In this document: positions 1 through 6,914 of the stretch, piece after piece
Numbering within the stretch: position 1 is the first letter of the stretch
How the letters are laid out: the number at the start of each line of letters is the position of its first letter
Source of the DNA: Kiritimatiellota bacterium
GTDB lineage: Bacteria; Verrucomicrobiota; Kiritimatiellia; JAAZAB01
Assembly: GCA_008636095.1 (NCBI GenBank)
Contig: VSJD01000134.1
Span: 1-10,000, forward strand
DNA: 10,000 bases
Direction of reading: 5' to 3'
Translations under genes and position numbers: made by a program
The notes under the pieces: generated by a model
Told to the model about the DNA's origin: nothing
The model's input: only the letters and a program-made list of their open reading frames with translations
The model's database searches: none

Positions 1-2
1 AA

Positions 3-404
3 ATTATGGCCTGCGTATTATCAAGCCCATTATTAATGATAACCGGGTTGCCGCCGACCGCCGGCACCAACTTGGATCTGCGTTGTTTGCGCAACATCGC
101 CAAGTTATATGTTGACGACGTTTTTTGGGGCAAAATAGAAGGGGAAACAACGGAAATAGTTTTTAACGAGATTGGTAAAAGAATGACCATTGAAACCAGC
201 GATAATTTTCAGCATATGGTTATATATGCGCCACCGCACGGGCGTTTTATCTGCATGGAGAATCTTGCCAGCTGTCCCAATGCTCCCAATCTTCAGGATT
301 CGCGATATAGCGGCATGGCCAATATGTTGGTGGCCAAGCCGGGGCAGACCATCACAGGCTGGATTCAATATACAATCGAAGCGTTGAAGTCTATCCCCGC
401 GTGA
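3..404 (+). CDS. Aldose 1-epimerase (galactose mutarotase), C-terminal part, cut by window start
   Basis: The reading frame is open to the left edge, so the gene begins outside the window and only about 133 C-terminal residues are visible. The first in-window ATG (position 6) is probably internal. Aldose 1-epimerases interconvert alpha and beta anomers of free sugars such as galactose and glucose, without a cofactor, in the cytoplasm or periplasm. Seen here: a proline/threonine/glycine stretch (LPPTAGTNLDLR) like the family's 'PTG...DLR' strand; then a predicted beta-rich segment; then FICMENLASCPNAPN, which resembles the C-terminal block carrying the catalytic glutamate (E85 counted from the ATG at 6, in CMEN); then the usual KPGQTITGW tail. 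A sugar mutarotase fits the sugar-processing operon it faces, but it is transcribed on the opposite strand. Its stop codon lies inside the 3' end of the minus-strand aminotransferase-like gene (14-base convergent overlap). The family assignment is fairly firm; the sugar specificity is unknown. Confidence 0.8.
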   Translation: MMACVLSSPLLMITGLPPTAGTNLDLRCLRNIAKLYVDDVFWGKIEGETTEIVFNEIGKRMTIETSDNFQHMVIYAPPHGRFICMENLASCPNAPNLQDSRYSGMANMLVAKPGQTITGWIQYTIEALKSIPA

Positions 405-1761
405 CGCTTCGGGATGCACATGGCTTTTTCAATACCGGTTTCATTGCTTTCAATACATCGGCTAAGACATTTAAAGCCCGGTCAATGTCGGCCTTGGTAT
501 GTTGAATGGAATAACCGTGGTGCGCAGGACTCCCGCCATAATCATGCAAATATAATCCTCTTTCCCAGCACTCGCGGATAAGTTGCAGCATTACATCGCG
601 GCTATGGCAAAAAGCATCCTCATAGCGCAGTGCCGGGGTCCGGCGTCCCAGGATGATATTGAACCTTGCGCCATGATGTGGGGCCACCATGTTCAGGTCA
701 TAGTCATTGATGATTCGATCAAGACCTTCATGGAAATGAACCTCCAGGGCGCGGAGGTGCGGGTAGAAGCCGGGTTTGGCGGCTTCTTCTAAGAATGCCA
801 ATCCTGCCAGGACCGGCACCAGATGCGCATTAAAGGTTCCACTGTGCTGTACCGGACCAATCGGTTTACACATGTCCATAATATCGGCTCTGCCGCAAAA
901 TGCGGATAGTGGCAACCCCCCGCCCAGGGATTTGCCGATCGTGCAGACGTCCGGAATAACGCCGAAATCATGTTGAGCGCCGCCCGATGATTTTTTAAAT
1001 GAAGACTGAATTTCATCGAAGAAAAGAATAATCCCGGCGTCTTTAGTCAATTGGCGTACCAACTCAAGATATCCCGGTTGGGGAAGAATACAACCGCTGT
1101 TGTAGTTAACCGGCTCCAGTATTACGAGAGCCGTATCCTTGCCATGCTCGGCGATCGCCTGACGGAGTGCGGGCGGGTCGTTGTACGGCAACGGAATGAT
1201 CAAATTGGCAAATTCGGAGGGAATTCCCGCCGATTCAAGGTAGGGTCTGTTCCGGTTCTCCGGGAATTTATCGGGCGGCGGTTGTCCCCCGATATAAATG
1301 AGTTCATGGTAGCCGTGGAAATGACCTTCGATCCGGATGATTTTATTCCGCCCGGTAAACCCGCGGCAAATCCGGATGAGATGCAATGTCGCTTCAGAGC
1401 CCGAGGAACAGAACCGAATTTTTTCGGCGCAAGGAATCAGTGCGCACACTCTCCGGGCCAGTTCTTCGTGGAATTCCGTTTCAAAAGAATTGACGAACCC
1501 CAGCTTGATCGCCTGACGCAGGGCTTGGGCAACAGCCGGATGTCCGTGGCCAAGCAGTGCCGCGCCATGCGCGCAGCACATGTCGATAAATTCACGGCCG
1601 GTAATGTCCCAGACGCGACTGCCTTTTGCGCGCGCGGCAAAAAAAGGTGTGCCTAAAGCCTGGTTCAAGCGCGTTGATGAATTAACGCCGCCTGGTAGAA
1701 CCTGCCTGGCAAGCGTATATTGATCCTGATATGTTTTCGTTGTGAGTATATCCTTCCTCAG
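391..1761 (-). CDS. Class III aminotransferase, glutamate-1-semialdehyde aminomutase-like (probable CTG start)
   Basis: This is a PLP-dependent fold-type I enzyme. Seen, numbering from the CTG at 1761 (456 residues): LPGGVNSSTR near residues 22-31, typical of the HemL N-terminus; the glycine/serine-rich PLP-phosphate loop SSGSEAT near 119-125; the Asp that pairs with the PLP ring nitrogen in FFDEIQSSF (about D249); the Schiff-base lysine in TIGKSLGGG (about K277); and GTFN, the phosphate-binding threonine of the dimer partner. True HemL has a TLSGNP-type stretch at that last site where this protein has TFNAHL. The gene also sits in a catabolic operon, so it is more likely an aminotransferase or aminomutase on a sugar- or keto-acid-derived substrate than a heme enzyme. 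The first conventional start is TTG at 1668, which would give 425 residues and delete the conserved N-terminus. The CTG at 1759-1761 overlaps the preceding dehydrogenase stop (CTGA) and has GGAG 7 bases upstream. Family is firm; substrate unknown; start inferred. Confidence 0.88.
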   Translation of the reverse strand: MRKDILTTKTYQDQYTLARQVLPGGVNSSTRLNQALGTPFFAARAKGSRVWDITGREFIDMCCAHGAALLGHGHPAVAQALRQAIKLGFVNSFETEFHEELARRVCALIPCAEKIRFCSSGSEATLHLIRICRGFTGRNKIIRIEGHFHGYHELIYIGGQPPPDKFPENRNRPYLESAGIPSEFANLIIPLPYNDPPALRQAIAEHGKDTALVILEPVNYNSGCILPQPGYLELVRQLTKDAGIILFFDEIQSSFKKSSGGAQHDFGVIPDVCTIGKSLGGGLPLSAFCGRADIMDMCKPIGPVQHSGTFNAHLVPVLAGLAFLEEAAKPGFYPHLRALEVHFHEGLDRIINDYDLNMVAPHHGARFNIILGRRTPALRYEDAFCHSRDVMLQLIRECWERGLYLHDYGGSPAHHGYSIQHTKADIDRALNVLADVLKAMKPVLKKPCASRSVTRG

Positions 1762-2549
1762 TTATGGGCTCCGTCTTTGATATGTCCCTTCGGAAAAGCG
1801 GTGTTCAACATCGGCTCACAGCCGCCGTCGATAACGATGATCTGGCCGGTAATATATGCCGCCTCGTCGGAACATAGAAGAATGGCCATCGGAACCACAT
1901 CGGCCACATCGCCTGGCCGGCCCAGCGGAATGCGTGCGCAGATGGCCGCATAATCGGGGTGGGCGGGCATAATCGCATCGCGCGCCACGTTGATAAGGCC
2001 GAGCCTGAGCGCATTGACCCGGATATGCCGTTCGCCCAGTTCGATGGCCATACTCCGTGTCAACGCCTCCAAGCCACCCTTGCTGGCGGCATAAACAGAA
2101 AAGTTGTAAGTGGTTGATAAGGCGTGAGTTGACGAGATATTCAGGATGGCGCCGCCGGATGGCATCAGTGCCACGGCCTTCTGGCTGCATAGAAAAACAC
2201 TTTTCAAGTTGGCATTATGAATCGTATCCCAATCGTGGGAATCGGAATCAAGGAATGGTTTTTTCAAGGTAATGCCGGCATTGTTGATTACAATATCAAG
2301 ATGACCTTTCCAATTTTGTATTGCATCAAACATAGCCGTCACGGCATCGGGGTCGCCCACATCCGCCTGAACGGTGAGGGCCTCCTGTTTCAGACTGCGG
2401 ATCATGTTGGCAGTGTGTTCAGCGCCTGCTTTGTTTCGGCGCCAGTTGACAACGATATGTGCCCCTTCTGCGGCCAAGCCCTGGGCCAATGCCGCACCGA
2501 TGCCGCCCGAGGCGCCGGTGATGAGTGCGATTTTATCTTTGAGCCGCAT
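1758..2549 (-). CDS. Short-chain dehydrogenase/reductase (FabG-like, NADP-type)
   Basis: A classical SDR of 263 residues that oxidises or reduces a hydroxyl/keto group with NAD(P). Seen: the Rossmann motif TGASGGIG at residues 11-18; the structural motif NNAG at 89-92; the active-site Asn in NLK (about N114), Ser in NISST (about S140), and Tyr and Lys in YAASK (Y153, K157), so the Asn-Ser-Tyr-Lys tetrad is complete. The C-terminal ITGQIIVIDGG block is typical. Two arginines after the second strand (VVNWRRNK) suggest NADP(H) over NAD(H). The chosen start is the ATG at 2549, because it has GGGAG 7 bases upstream and places the Rossmann motif at the usual distance. An in-frame ATG at 2579 would add 10 residues with a poor ribosome site. 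It follows the URO-D-like gene by 48 bases and overlaps the next gene by 4. A likely role is oxidation of a sugar or sugar-acid intermediate. The FabG resemblance is general and should not be read as fatty-acid synthesis. Confidence 0.92.
   Translation of the reverse strand: MRLKDKIALITGASGGIGAALAQGLAAEGAHIVVNWRRNKAGAEHTANMIRSLKQEALTVQADVGDPDAVTAMFDAIQNWKGHLDIVINNAGITLKKPFLDSDSHDWDTIHNANLKSVFLCSQKAVALMPSGGAILNISSTHALSTTYNFSVYAASKGGLEALTRSMAIELGERHIRVNALRLGLINVARDAIMPAHPDYAAICARIPLGRPGDVADVVPMAILLCSDEAAYITGQIIVIDGGCEPMLNTAFPKGHIKDGAHN
1769..1772 (-). promoter_or_regulatory. Shine-Dalgarno supporting the CTG start of the aminotransferase-like gene
   Basis: GGAG on the minus strand, 7 bases upstream of the CTG at 1761-1759. 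It lies inside the last codons of the upstream dehydrogenase gene. The spacing is ideal and favours re-initiation at the CTGA overlap. A second purine run, AGGAAGG, lies just after the CTG (1758-1752), but no conventional start codon follows it at a usable distance; the in-frame codons there are ATA, CTC, ACA and ACG. Confidence 0.5.
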
Positions 2550-2556
2550 ATTTTTT

Positions 2557-2561
2557 CTCCC
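2557..2561 (-). promoter_or_regulatory. Shine-Dalgarno deciding the dehydrogenase start
   Basis: GGGAG on the minus strand, 7 bases before the ATG at 2549. It favours that ATG over the in-frame ATG at 2579, which is preceded only by an AGGG placed too close. Confidence 0.6.
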
Positions 2562-2597
2562 GCTTTGAGTTGATTGCATTACCCTGCCATTGTTGAA

Positions 2598-3695
2598 TCA
2601 CGACTGTTTCTCCGGCGAATATCGGCTGGCAAAATCAAACAAAGCGATGATTTTCTCCGGCGTTGCGTCCACTTGAAAATAATGGGTTCCCGCGAAAATA
2701 TAACCATGCCGGACAGCCATGACGTCAATGATCCGCTGGGCTTCCGTCAGGAGTTCCGGTATCGGCAGGCGGGGCACCACCTGTTGAATGTCCATGCCGC
2801 CATGGAAAGTCAATTGTGAGCTGAATCGGGACATCAATGTGGCGGGCGCCATGTCATGAGCGGAAAACTGAAGCGGATCCAACACCTCGGTCCCGATCTC
2901 GATCAGATCATCTATCAGCGGCATGATGGAGCCGCAACTATGCTGGTAGACCACGGCGCCGTGCTGTTTGACTACGTCGTTGAATTTTTTTAAGCGTGGT
3001 TTGATGTGCCGGCGCCATAGCGGAGGAGATATAAGAAGCCCATTCTGGGAACCATAATCATCCATGGATTCGACCATGTCAATCCGGCCTTGGGCGGCCG
3101 TGAGCGCGCGAACCGTTGTGTTGATGAAAAAAGACGTTACCTTGTCGAAAATGACTTCAATGATTTCATGTTCCTCCATCATATCAACAAATGTCTGTTC
3201 CATTCCGCGTAATTGACATGCTCGGCCAAGAATACTGGAGCCAAAAATGCCTATCCAATACGGCACCGGCTTGGTATGAAGTTGCAGCTGGTCGGCAATA
3301 TCATAATCCCACCAGTCCGGATCAGGCCAGGGATAATTCCGGATTTCATCGGTATTGTTTGCGTTGCCCAGCGGTGGATCAATATAGTTCCAGCAGATTT
3401 GGCCAAAGGCATTGACCGACTTGGCATAAGGTATTCCCCAAAAATCCACGAACGTCCCATCCGGCCGATGTTGTTCAACTGGACCATGGTAGGTTCCGTA
3501 GGATTTATAAAGGCCCCGAATATCCGAATGCAGCCGCTGACAAACCTCTTCGTCTGACGAACAGCCGATATGATTCCGTAATGCCGTATAGACATCTCCT
3601 ACCGCGCGAAAATCTATCGGTATTCTATCCGTTGACTCACGTTGCACGGCCCGGCGCACCCGCTCGCGTGGCGTCAATTTGCCGCCTTGTTGCAT
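2598..3695 (-). CDS. URO-D-fold protein, methyltransferase-like type with HxCG motif
   Basis: A member of the uroporphyrinogen decarboxylase superfamily (365 residues from the ATG). It opens with TPRERVRRAVQRE..DRIPIDF, the standard start of the URO-D/MtaA-like group, and carries MDDYGSQNGLLISPPLW (about 211-227), HSCGSIMPLIDDLIEIG (252-268), FHGGMDIQQVVP (297-308) and a GYIFAGTHYFQVDATPE tail. H252 and C254 form the HxC pair that in MtaA/MtbA-type corrinoid methyltransferases helps bind zinc. This predicts a metal-dependent methyl or related transfer more than porphyrinogen decarboxylation. Homologues are common in sugar and xenobiotic operons with no settled function, and no corrinoid protein is seen nearby. 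The ATG at 3695 overlaps the MlrC-like gene by 22 bases and has GGGAG at a long 11-base spacing. A TTG at 3677 overlaps the MlrC stop (TTGA), has AAGG 7 bases upstream and starts the protein at the usual TPRERV, giving 359 residues. Family firm; function and exact start uncertain. Confidence 0.88.
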   Translation of the reverse strand: MQQGGKLTPRERVRRAVQRESTDRIPIDFRAVGDVYTALRNHIGCSSDEEVCQRLHSDIRGLYKSYGTYHGPVEQHRPDGTFVDFWGIPYAKSVNAFGQICWNYIDPPLGNANNTDEIRNYPWPDPDWWDYDIADQLQLHTKPVPYWIGIFGSSILGRACQLRGMEQTFVDMMEEHEIIEVIFDKVTSFFINTTVRALTAAQGRIDMVESMDDYGSQNGLLISPPLWRRHIKPRLKKFNDVVKQHGAVVYQHSCGSIMPLIDDLIEIGTEVLDPLQFSAHDMAPATLMSRFSSQLTFHGGMDIQQVVPRLPIPELLTEAQRIIDVMAVRHGYIFAGTHYFQVDATPEKIIALFDFASRYSPEKQS

Positions 3696-5221
3696 GTTTC
3701 TTTTGACTCCCGTTTGTTGTTTTTATAAATCCATGGCACCGATATCCAATCGTCAATATCATCAAGAGGCCAAAGCGGCCTGTTTATATGTCGGAACGGC
3801 AGTTCCGCATAACGTGGCGATGCGCAGCCAGGGCAATCAGAAAGAATAATCCTGGTGGCAAACGGTTGGTATTCGGCGCGAAAACCGGACGGGGATTTGA
3901 CAATAACAATCTTAAAGTCCTTCGGCTCGAGCCCTGCGCAACGGTAAAGCATCGGCGTACTGCCGGGCCCCGGTCGTTCCACCAAAAGCAACATTACATC
4001 TTTGGTCTGGACAATGGCGCCCATGCCCATATCAATCGGCAAATTATCGCCGCCATGGCCGGAAAGAATATAACGGACCGGCTTAATGGCTTTTAGCGTG
4101 CCTGTTACTTTAACCGGCGAGGAAAAAATATGATCGCGTTTGCCGCCCACCGGAAAAGAGAAAGATCCATCCGTTCCCACGGTTTTTGCATAGTTTACCG
4201 CCTCGGGGTCAACCATAAAAGTCAGCGCGCCTCCGGGTATCCGCTGGGCGATCATTTCTCTTAAAAGATGGGTGCTGTCGCCCGGGGCGCCGGAATTTGT
4301 CGCATCTGCGCCATCAGCAATGATTACGGGTTTTCCTTTACAGGCAAGCGCCAGGGCAACACTTTCCGGGGCGGAACGAAATTCTGTGCGCATGGCATTG
4401 CGGCGTTCCCAACACATCTGGGCAAGTTCTTCCGCCATAATTTTAGCCAGGGACGGGTCTGCATCGGACGTAACAAGCACGGACCATCCTAATTCCGGCA
4501 TATCAAGCCATCCTTGCGTCATGAATACGGCAGTGCTTAATATTTTCCGGCGGCGCTCAAGTGCGCGTAGTTTTATCCAGACCGGCGCAAGAAGCGCAGA
4601 TGCGGTCATTTGGACCTCAGAAATGCTGATCATCGGCAAGCGTACATGCCAATATTCCGGCCGGGCGCCCGCCAGGATTTTTTCCAGCACATGGGCTGCG
4701 CGAAGTCCTGTTTGGCGTTGATCCAAATGCGGGGAAGTATGGTAGGCAACAATGGCATTGGCGTTGGTCAGCATTCGCCGGGTAATATGAGCATGCAAAT
4801 CCACGGTGGCCACCACGGGGATAGCGGGGCCCAAATCAGTCCTGATTGTCTCAAGCAGATTACCATCCACATCCGTTTCATCTTCGGCCTGGAGCGCGCC
4901 ATGCAGGGAAAATAGAATGCCATCATACGGACCGTTGCGGTGTAATTGTTCTCTCAGCATGTGGATCAGCCATGCTTTGGTTTCCACGGACAATTTGCCG
5001 CCCGGCCAGGCCATGGCACGCACAATTCCGATTGGTTTTGCAGGTTCCGGCCAGTGTTTAATTCCTTCGAAAAAACCGGCGATTTCGCCGGTATTTCCGA
5101 ACTTTGTCAACACGTCCGCGCCTAATCCGACGCCAAATGATTCGAAATCGGAACGTGTTGTCAAAACCGGATTAAAGCCGTTCGTTTCCTGACAGATTTG
5201 AATAATAGCTATTTTTTTCAT
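3674..5221 (-). CDS. M81 / MlrC-family metalloprotein
   Basis: A full-length MlrC-family protein (515 residues), with an N-terminal metallohydrolase domain (about 1-300) and the MlrC C-terminal domain (about 300-490). Named for the Sphingomonas enzyme that degrades linearised microcystin, the family is far wider than that and is usually found in catabolic operons for amides, amino acids or sugar derivatives. Seen: the opening KKIAIIQICQETNGFNP; SLHGAL near 105-110; DLHAH (D141, H143, H145) and AYHTSPHLD (H161, H165), the likely zinc ligand region; GADATNSGAPGDS (304-316); and KSPSGFRAEYQP (442-453). I see no signal peptide or membrane segment, so it is probably cytoplasmic. The ATG overlaps the preceding stop by one base (TAATG) with no clear Shine-Dalgarno, so it is probably translated by coupling. 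The 3' end overlaps the next gene. The name 'microcystinase' should not be transferred; amide or lactam hydrolysis on a pathway intermediate is only a guess. Confidence 0.92.
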   Translation of the reverse strand: MKKIAIIQICQETNGFNPVLTTRSDFESFGVGLGADVLTKFGNTGEIAGFFEGIKHWPEPAKPIGIVRAMAWPGGKLSVETKAWLIHMLREQLHRNGPYDGILFSLHGALQAEDETDVDGNLLETIRTDLGPAIPVVATVDLHAHITRRMLTNANAIVAYHTSPHLDQRQTGLRAAHVLEKILAGARPEYWHVRLPMISISEVQMTASALLAPVWIKLRALERRRKILSTAVFMTQGWLDMPELGWSVLVTSDADPSLAKIMAEELAQMCWERRNAMRTEFRSAPESVALALACKGKPVIIADGADATNSGAPGDSTHLLREMIAQRIPGGALTFMVDPEAVNYAKTVGTDGSFSFPVGGKRDHIFSSPVKVTGTLKAIKPVRYILSGHGGDNLPIDMGMGAIVQTKDVMLLLVERPGPGSTPMLYRCAGLEPKDFKIVIVKSPSGFRAEYQPFATRIILSDCPGCASPRYAELPFRHINRPLWPLDDIDDWISVPWIYKNNKRESKETCNKAAN

Positions 5222-6027
5222 TATTTAAGATTGAACAGTTGCTGTGCGTTCGCCGCTAAAATTTGCGTCTGCTGATCCGGCCTGATCCCGGAATTCAAAA
5301 TCAAAGGGAGAATGTCTTTCGGCAGGTAAAAAGGAAAATCTGTGCCAAAAAGAATTTTGTCCGACCCCATGATTGACACGGCTTTCTGTAAGACGCCCGA
5401 ATCCCGCATGGCGCTGGTATCAACATAGACGTTGGGCGCGTGGTACTGGCGGATGAGATCAACCGTTAACATTGACGGGTTCGTGCGCCCGAGGTGCGCC
5501 AGGATGAAACTGATCTCCGGATATTGCGACGCGATATGGATAACAGGTTCCGGATCTGACCATCCGTCATTGATGCCATGCATAAGCAAGACCCTTTTAG
5601 GCGCCGCCTTGAGAAAATCGCAAATACCTTGGATATGGTCGGCGATCCGATAGTAATGCCGGGTAGGGTGCAACTTGACTCCCAGCACCCGGGGATGGTT
5701 CAATAATTTACGGCATTGCTCAAAACTATCCGGTCGTTGTGGATCCAGAACAGCCAGCATATAAAGAGAGGGTTCTTGAATACACATTCGCAGCAGCTTT
5801 TCATTCCCCGCAAGCAGCCGTTGCCGCATTGTTTTCTCTGTATCACCCGGCAGTCGCGTGGCACTCAATAAACTTTCGCACGCTGATACAATGCTGATCG
5901 CAATCCGGCCGGTCTTTTGCGCGGCCCGCAGCGCGGCAACCTGGCCCCGGTCGCCCAGTTCCACGTCATCCCAATAATCACCGAGATGCGCATGCACATC
6001 GAATAATCTGTTTGATGGTTTGTTCAT
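5221..6027 (-). CDS. Amidohydrolase superfamily (amidohydrolase_2/TIM-barrel hydrolase)
   Basis: A 268-residue metal-dependent TIM-barrel hydrolase. Seen in order: DVHAHLG at 10-16 (H12 and H14, the beta-1 HxH metal pair); GVKLHPTRHYYR near 116-127; LLMHG (H150, end of strand 5); ILAHLGR (H178, strand 6); YVDTSAM at 201-207; and FGTDFPF (D230, strand 8, the general base/metal Asp). It closes with the family's usual helix ending ILAANAQQLFNL. These features place it with the amidohydrolase_2 group, whose members hydrolyse lactones or amides or decarboxylate aromatic and sugar acids (for example 2-pyrone-4,6-dicarboxylate lactonase). The ATG overlaps the stop of the isomerase upstream by one base, and its own stop overlaps the MlrC-like start by one base, so it is translationally embedded between them. 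A sugar-lactone hydrolase would suit the context, but that is inference. No signal peptide. Confidence 0.9.
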   Translation of the reverse strand: MNKPSNRLFDVHAHLGDYWDDVELGDRGQVAALRAAQKTGRIAISIVSACESLLSATRLPGDTEKTMRQRLLAGNEKLLRMCIQEPSLYMLAVLDPQRPDSFEQCRKLLNHPRVLGVKLHPTRHYYRIADHIQGICDFLKAAPKRVLLMHGINDGWSDPEPVIHIASQYPEISFILAHLGRTNPSMLTVDLIRQYHAPNVYVDTSAMRDSGVLQKAVSIMGSDKILFGTDFPFYLPKDILPLILNSGIRPDQQTQILAANAQQLFNLK

Positions 6028-6914
6028 TACATATTCATGAAATAACGCGTGCGCATTTGTTTGAGAAAATCCACCGAAGCCTTCATTTCACCCAGGCCGT
6101 TCATGCCGTCCTCGATGGAGACCCAGCCGGTAAATCCTGCCCGGCTAAGTCGTGAAAAAACATCGTCATATCTGATCAATCCCTTCCCAACAATTCCATG
6201 GCAAAGATTTTTAGGATAGCCAAGCGTTCCATCAGCCTCCCGCATGTCCTCCAGGGATGTACCCGGTAACAGGTAGCGGTCGCTGGCGTGCATGGTCATA
6301 ACCCGTTGGATAACGGCCGCTAGAAATTCAACAGGGTCTTCGCCGGCCACCAGCGCATTGGAGGGATCGTATTGTACCCCGAAGACGGAGCTGTCAATGC
6401 GCCGGAGAATATCAAGAAAAACTTCCTTCTTCTGCGCAAATTCGGGATATTTCCAGTAGCCATCTTTGTAATGATTTTCGATGACCAGTTTCACCCCGCA
6501 CCTTTCAGAAGTTTTCAGGCAACCCTCGATACAGGACACCACCCAGTCAATGCCGTCCTGAACGGAAACCTCCGGATAACGCTGGCCGGACAGGGTCCGG
6601 CAGAATCTTCCGCCCAATTCGGCCGTTACCTGAATCATCTTTTGTTGTTTCTCAGTTTCCTTTGCCCTGATTAACGCATCGGGATTGGTGAAATCCGGTG
6701 AATAGCACATCATCGGCATGGTCATCCCCAATGACTCAATCCGTTGGCGAATTTTCTTCAAATAACCGGAATCATGGGATTCCAGAAAACCGCTGTACAA
6801 TTCCAAGCCCTCGCACTCCAAGGCCGTGGCGGTTTCAATCCAATTAAACAGGCTCATTTTGCGGCTGCAGATATCTTCGATCCAGCATTTTGGAAATGCC
6901 GCGATGGAAATCAC
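6027..6914 (-). CDS. Sugar phosphate isomerase/epimerase (xylose isomerase-like TIM barrel)
   Basis: A 295-residue protein of the AP-endonuclease-2 / xylose-isomerase-like TIM-barrel family, whose members epimerise or isomerise ketoses and their phosphates or dehydrate related substrates. The four expected metal ligands are visible: Glu in LVIENH (E146), Asp in QYDPSNALV (D183), His in MHASDRY (H209) and Glu in VSIEDG (E268). The GKGLIRYDDVFSRL segment before the last glutamate is typical of the family. Translation starts at GTG (6914), which overlaps the upstream stop as GTGA and has a strong GGGAGG site 7 bases away. The position directly after a HUMPS-type gene recalls the UlaD/UlaE order of L-ascorbate catabolism, where UlaE is a 3-epimerase of this fold. 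The family is too diverse to fix the substrate: inositol-pathway, tagatose or psicose epimerases and dehydratases are alternatives. Confidence 0.9.
   Translation of the reverse strand: MISIAAFPKCWIEDICSRKMSLFNWIETATALECEGLELYSGFLESHDSGYLKKIRQRIESLGMTMPMMCYSPDFTNPDALIRAKETEKQQKMIQVTAELGGRFCRTLSGQRYPEVSVQDGIDWVVSCIEGCLKTSERCGVKLVIENHYKDGYWKYPEFAQKKEVFLDILRRIDSSVFGVQYDPSNALVAGEDPVEFLAAVIQRVMTMHASDRYLLPGTSLEDMREADGTLGYPKNLCHGIVGKGLIRYDDVFSRLSRAGFTGWVSIEDGMNGLGEMKASVDFLKQMRTRYFMNM

Noticed and set aside
1051..1656. A 201-codon plus-strand open frame opposite the aminotransferase-like gene
   Set aside because: It lies wholly antisense to a gene with clear PLP-enzyme motifs, its translation is low-complexity and unlike any family I know, and it has no supporting ribosome site or context.
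2550..2597. Possible terminator or attenuator between the URO-D-like gene and the dehydrogenase
   Set aside because: The run of T bases on the plus strand next to the dehydrogenase start is the A-rich spacer of its ribosome site, and no GC-rich hairpin precedes it.
3251..3595. A minus-strand 114-codon frame inside the HxCG URO-D-like gene
   Set aside because: It is out of frame with, and fully inside, a well-supported gene, with no motif.
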